Below, one piece after another: positions 35,539 to 38,537 of a stretch of 38,537 nt of DNA. The stretch spans positions 1 to 38,537 of the forward strand of contig NZ_BMIR01000028.1 of the NCBI RefSeq assembly GCF_014642655.1. Direction: 5' to 3'. The notes under the pieces are model-generated. The model saw only the letters and a list, made by a program, of their open reading frames with translations. It was not told the origin of the DNA and ran no database searches. Origin of the DNA: Pullulanibacillus camelliae (GTDB lineage Bacteria > Bacillota > Bacilli > Bacillales > Sporolactobacillaceae). A program made the translations under genes and the position numbers. Numbering within the stretch: the stretch's first letter is position 1; each line of letters opens with the position of its first letter.

Positions 35539-35907
35539 TTAGCGCCTTCGTCGTAGATGGAGTTCTTCCAAAAGAACATGAGCGTGATTGTACATAGGGT
35601 CTTTTGCGCCGTATAGGAGGGTGACTTTCCCTTTATCCGCATATTCCATGATTTGATTGAGAGCTTCTTGCTGTGGCTCGCCGGTTCGCAGTTCATGAAC
35701 ATAATCGTCATGGAAGCGTTCAAATCTTTCGGGTTGATGGTTAAACCATTTTCTAAGCTCAGGAGTGGGGGCGACTTCCTTTAGCCAGGCGGTTAAGTTA
35801 GCATCTGCCTTTGAAATCCCACGTGGCCAAAGGCGGTCGATTAAAATCCGGTAGCCGTCCGTCGCGTCATAAGGCTCATAAATTCGTTTTAAAAAAATTG
35901 TATCCAT
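35539..35907 (-). CDS. DUF488 family protein
   Basis: 122 residues with the DUF488 signature: VYEP-like start (IYEPYDATDGYRILIDRLWPRGISK), WFNHQPERFERFHDDYVHEL and VTLLYGAKDP. It is a small cytosolic protein, YeaO-like, of no established biochemical function. GGAGGGTT precedes the ATG by 7 bases. It is monocistronic as far as can be seen. Its C-terminal run of arginines (LHLRRRR) is unusual. Codon use fits the chromosomal-looking right part of the window. Confidence 0.88.
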   Translation of the reverse strand: MDTIFLKRIYEPYDATDGYRILIDRLWPRGISKADANLTAWLKEVAPTPELRKWFNHQPERFERFHDDYVHELRTGEPQQEALNQIMEYADKGKVTLLYGAKDPMYNHAHVLLEELHLRRRR

Positions 35908-36075
35908 ATAACCCTCCGCCTTTTTTGAGCAAAGTAAAGCACTGTTTATTTATCAGTATAATGCTTTAACGTCATTTTAGCGATATAACCAAAAAAGATT
36001 CCAATTATAAAGCATAACTGCAATCTTTTCTCTTGGGGAAGGTGATCCCAGCTCCCTTTTTAAAAGGGCGCACGC

Positions 36076-36393
36076 TTAGGCAGCCAGAGAATTAATAAAC
36101 GCTTGCAGTTCTTCTTTTGTTTTACGATCTTTGCTAACGAGACGTCCTGTTTCTGCGCCTTTGTTGAAAGCAACAAAGCTGGGGATGCCAAATACATTTA
36201 AGTCGGCGCATAGATCTATAAACTCATCGCGATCAACATAATAGAAGGTAAACTCTGCATTATTTGACTCGATCTCAGGTAATGCTGGTTCAATGAATCG
36301 ACAATCCGGACACCAGTCGGCTGAAAACATAAGGATCACGTTTTCCTTTTCAACAATCTCTTTATAGTGTTCCATTGATTCCATTTTCTTCAA
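36076..36393 (-). CDS. Thioredoxin-like protein (active site CPDC)
   Basis: 105 residues, thioredoxin fold with active site ADWCPDCRFIEP (C28 and C31). The CPDC site is typical of small bacillar thioredoxin-like proteins such as YtpP, not of the main TrxA (CGPC). There is no signal peptide, so it acts in the cytosol as a thiol reductant. The start is TTG, 8 bases after AAGGAGG; ATG at 36384 would sit too far from that site. The cis-Pro is visible in FGIPSFVAF. Confidence 0.85.
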   Translation of the reverse strand: MKKMESMEHYKEIVEKENVILMFSADWCPDCRFIEPALPEIESNNAEFTFYYVDRDEFIDLCADLNVFGIPSFVAFNKGAETGRLVSKDRKTKEELQAFINSLAA

Positions 36394-36519
36394 TGTTATA
36401 ACCTCCTTTATGGTCGTTAACCCTATCGTACAAAAAATAGTTAGAGATTACAAAATACTGGCTCATACTCTTTTCAGTTCATCCATTGCAAATGCTGATA
36501 GATCTATTTAATTTCCTAG

Positions 36520-36981
36520 TTATTGTTTGTAACCATTGGACATGGCCCTGTACTTTTCTTCCAATACAAAAGAAATCATGGACATTGTCTTTTGTCTTGT
36601 AACCACTTTATGGGAAAGTTTTACTAGTTCTGATTCCTTTGACATTCGTTTCAACTTCAAAAAACTAAAAATACCGAGTATTGCTATTACAAAGCCAAAC
36701 AGTGTTTTAATAAATTCTCTGTTATCAGGACTAAATAGACCAGATTCTTGACTGCCATAATTCATAAAAACAATAATAAATCCACCAAATATGCTCAATG
36801 GAATCAATAGTAATTTTAACATTTGCATTGGGGTTCTCAAAGATGCACCACCGTTAAATATGTAATACAGTTGGTTAAGTGTATTAATATCGAGTTCCTT
36901 TAAATAATTAATGAGTTTTTTTTCTTCTTCTGTTTCTTTAAGTTTTACATCTTCAACCCCCGCTGAAATTTCCTTAGCCAT
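36520..36981 (-). CDS. Hypothetical two-helix membrane protein
   Basis: 153 residues from ATG 36981, chosen because AAGGAGAT lies right before it; an ATG five codons earlier would put that site inside the gene. The N-terminal half is a charged, helical cytosolic segment (KLKETEEEKKLINYLKELDI). Two hydrophobic helices follow (about 54-75 and 88-108), then a basic coiled tail (KLKRMSKESELVKLSHKV). No family is recognised. It is AT-rich compared with the preceding genes, like the next one. Confidence 0.6.
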   Translation of the reverse strand: MAKEISAGVEDVKLKETEEEKKLINYLKELDINTLNQLYYIFNGGASLRTPMQMLKLLLIPLSIFGGFIIVFMNYGSQESGLFSPDNREFIKTLFGFVIAILGIFSFLKLKRMSKESELVKLSHKVVTRQKTMSMISFVLEEKYRAMSNGYKQ

Positions 36982-37233
36982 TACAATCTCCTTCATACTT
37001 TTGTATTTCTTTGATTATAACAATTATAGATAGGTACAAAAGCAATGATATTTTATTATACAGGTATATGTAGTTGATTAAGAAAATCAATCTAGAGTTC
37101 TTTGACTGTTTTAACAATACCTATATTGGAGTACAAATCATGGACATTGGTTTCACTAAGACTGGGGAAAAGATAAGGCATTTGATTCTCATTTAACTGG
37201 GGGAGGGAGATGACTTGACTATAGATCTTTCTT

Positions 37234-37764
37234 CTATAATTGTGGTTTAAGATGTTCCTTTACAAATCTTTGATAACGATGATTTTCCTCAATATTAAAA
37301 TGACCAATTTCTTTAGGAAGAATCATAGCTGAAGAATCGTTGTAATACAAATAATAAAAATGATTTGTTTCCACAAAGTCAATGATATGTTCCCAATCCA
37401 CTTGGAATGTAGTATATTCTCTTACGGATTTTATTCCTCTTTCAGAAAAATTGATTTCACAAGGTTTAACGACTTCTAATTGCCCTTTCTTTTGTTGTTT
37501 TTGAAGCTTCCTTTTAATCTTTGATAGTTGTGATTGATATAATACAAAGGGCACCATAATAAACCATGCTAAAGATATTATAGAATTTATAATGATGGTA
37601 GAAGTTTCAAAGCCTTTTGTTACATACATAAAAGCGGCAAATATTATAGGGACAACTAAGGCAGAGACTACTAGTTGCACTTTAAATTCTTTAGACTTAT
37701 GTTTCATATGATAACGGTGAAGAGTCATAACATCATTTAATGTTAGTTGAAATTCAATCGTCAT
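37234..37764 (-). CDS. YcxB-like membrane protein
   Basis: 176 residues. It has the start of YcxB-like proteins (EFQLTLNDVMTLHRYHMKHK), two adjacent transmembrane helices (about 29-48 and 55-78), and a cytosolic beta domain (INFSERGIKSVREYTTFQVDWEHIIDFVETNHFYYLYYN) ending near ILPKEI. The fold resembles bacterial PH domains; the function is unknown. A GAGATGAGAGATA stretch precedes the ATG, a weak ribosome site. It is AT-rich and possibly horizontally acquired along with its neighbour. Confidence 0.75.
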   Translation of the reverse strand: MTIEFQLTLNDVMTLHRYHMKHKSKEFKVQLVVSALVVPIIFAAFMYVTKGFETSTIIINSIISLAWFIMVPFVLYQSQLSKIKRKLQKQQKKGQLEVVKPCEINFSERGIKSVREYTTFQVDWEHIIDFVETNHFYYLYYNDSSAMILPKEIGHFNIEENHRYQRFVKEHLKPQL

Positions 37765-38143
37765 TATCTCTCATCTCCATTTTATTATGTCTATATTTTT
37801 AGAAGAACCGTTTACTTAAGCATTAAGAAAAGCCCAACGATTATACACAAACAAAAAAATATAAACCACACAATCCGCATTTACTATCATTCCTTTAAAA
37901 AAATTAATAAATCGTATATCTCCCTGTTCGTTGTCTCTCAATTTTGTTTTGGCACTTTAATCGATTAAAACAGTCTTGTTTAATGCAACCATAACACATT
38001 TTAGTGAATTTGGGGGTTTTTGGACATGTCATACTCAATCTTGGAAAGCATTATTAATACGACTTTTTAAATACCCGAGCAAAGCGTTTATTTTTATAAT
38101 ATAGGCAATCCTACTCGAGGAAAGGTAGTAGTTGGTGTAAGTT
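37765..38143. other. AT-rich gene-free stretch
   Basis: About 380 bases, rich in A/T runs. A short frame at 38026-38070 (MSYSILESIINTTF) ends early and has no ribosome site. Nothing else can be supported. Confidence 0.4.
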
Positions 38144-38266
38144 TTGGTATATTATTCATTCATCGGAGTGGTTGTTGCTTTATACGTTGGTCCTATAGTA
38201 GAAGCGGTAACTGTTGTAACAGAAATAGCAAAAACAATTGGTTCTTTTGTTCCAGGTTTGCCTTGA
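38144..38266 (+). CDS. Possible small hydrophobic peptide gene
   Basis: 40 codons from TTG 38144: a hydrophobic, glycine/valine-rich peptide (VVVALYVGPIVEAVTVV, ending IGSFVPGLP) followed 6 bases later by a strong hairpin. GAGGAAAGG at 38116-38124 is 19 bases before the TTG, which is too far. The overlapping frame upstream reads KVVVGVSFGILFI in continuity with that site, so a 1-2 base frameshift may have split a gene of about 50 codons. Its make-up recalls small membrane-active or immunity-type peptides; no family is recognised. Confidence 0.35.
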   Translation: MVYYSFIGVVVALYVGPIVEAVTVVTEIAKTIGSFVPGLP

Positions 38267-38272
38267 TAAACT

Positions 38273-38310
38273 AATCCCCTTTTAGATTATGTATCTGAAA
38301 GGGGATTTTA
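38273..38310. terminator. Bidirectional terminator
   Basis: AATCCCCTTT (38273-38282) pairs with AAAGGGGATT (38298-38307), followed by TTA. It lies between the small peptide frame on the plus strand and the truncated gene on the minus strand, convergent to each other. Confidence 0.75.
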
Positions 38311-38311
38311 C

Positions 38312-38437
38312 TTATAGTGAAGCATACTTTTCGTTTAGGATAAAGTTAATTAGTGAAAGTATTTTTTGGTCAAGTAAATGCTTATCTGCATATTTAACAA
38401 GATGTCTCTTTTTTTCAGTGAGAGGAAGACCCGTTAG
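38312..38437 (-). pseudogene. C-terminal fragment of an unknown gene cut by the right-edge IS
   Basis: On the minus strand an open frame runs from the IS boundary to TAA (38312-38314), about 41 codons: LTGLPLTEKKRHLVKYADKH, then LLDQKILSLINFILNEKYASL. It is charged and helical, shows no stop, and has coding-like composition. It has no start because the sequence beyond 38437 belongs to the putative insertion. Family unknown. Confidence 0.45.
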
Positions 38438-38537
38438 TGTCAAGTAAAGTTCGCAAAAACCATCAGTACTCCGTCAAGGCTTATGCCGCTTGAAGTCGTT
38501 GTTCTTGTACCTGGCGGATGATCTTCGGGTGTATGTA
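38438..38537 (-). mobile_element. End of an insertion sequence with the last codons of its transposase, cut by the window edge
   Basis: TGTCAAGTAAAGTTCGCAAA at 38438 starts with TG like many IS tips and interrupts an open frame. Inward, the minus-strand frame from the edge ends at TAA (38481-38483) after HPKIIRQVQEQRLQAA, the position of a transposase end. The family cannot be named from 18 residues. The tip resembles the left window edge in inverted orientation. Confidence 0.4.

Overview
The window reads as DNA of a low-to-moderate-GC Gram-positive of the order Bacillales. The supporting signs are AGGAGG-type ribosome sites with ATG, GTG and TTG starts, lic/cel-type PTS genes, a YobU/YobV-like pair, a LytTR-ABC hybrid regulator of a kind seen in Bacillaceae, a YcxB-like protein, and an extragenic GC-rich repeat typical of Bacillaceae. 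The genus cannot be fixed from sequence alone. By eye, two compositions alternate: an AT-rich accessory-looking part (about 0.1-17.7 kb, and again 36.4-38.5 kb) and a more GC-rich, chromosomal-looking part (about 17.8-36.4 kb). Both edges carry a similar GTTCGCAAAAA-containing end in opposite orientation. The window may therefore be a stretch lying between two related insertion sequences.

Left part. An uncharacterised three-gene operon (183-2991) encodes a winged-helix/PD-(D/E)XK-like protein, a small soluble Ser/Thr kinase and a protein of unknown family with a possible TIM-barrel fold. Next is a complete beta-glucoside PTS locus (3151-8814): a divergent BglG/LicR-type regulator, IIB, IIC, IIA, and a GH1 phospho-glycosidase whose acid/base Glu is replaced by Gln. 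A fragment of IS256-type transposase follows. Then come an MFS exporter, a frameshifted XRE-TPR regulator, and an N-terminally truncated lanthipeptide synthetase (kinase tail plus intact LanC-type cyclase). These three may be the wreck of a lanthipeptide cluster. A large SF1 (UPF1-like) helicase with a long coiled-coil insert and a small partner gene closes this part.

Right part. An unknown protein and a YobU-like/YobV-like divergent pair are followed by a MarR-controlled heterodimeric ABC exporter, a frameshifted oppA, and a badly broken LytTR-ABC regulator. A complete ParM/ParR-type partition operon has a helically phased GTTTAC/GTATAC centromere upstream. A TetR repressor gene with a near-ideal promoter overlapping its operator, apparently leaderless, shares its operator with the adjacent HesB-like gene. 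Then come a membrane protein, a DJ-1/PfpI protein with an extra C-terminal beta domain, and a two-component system with phased TCACAA repeats between them. DUF488, thioredoxin-like, membrane and YcxB-like proteins end the gene run.

Decay is a theme. IS256, XRE-TPR, lanthipeptide synthetase, oppA, LytTR-ABC and the last right-end gene are all broken. Two of the breaks (XRE-TPR and oppA) fall in the same short GCATGCAT motif and both are explained by gain or loss of one 4-bp unit. The best candidates for undescribed biology are the kinase operon at the left end, the coiled-coil helicase pair, the partition locus, and the Gln-type GH1 locus.
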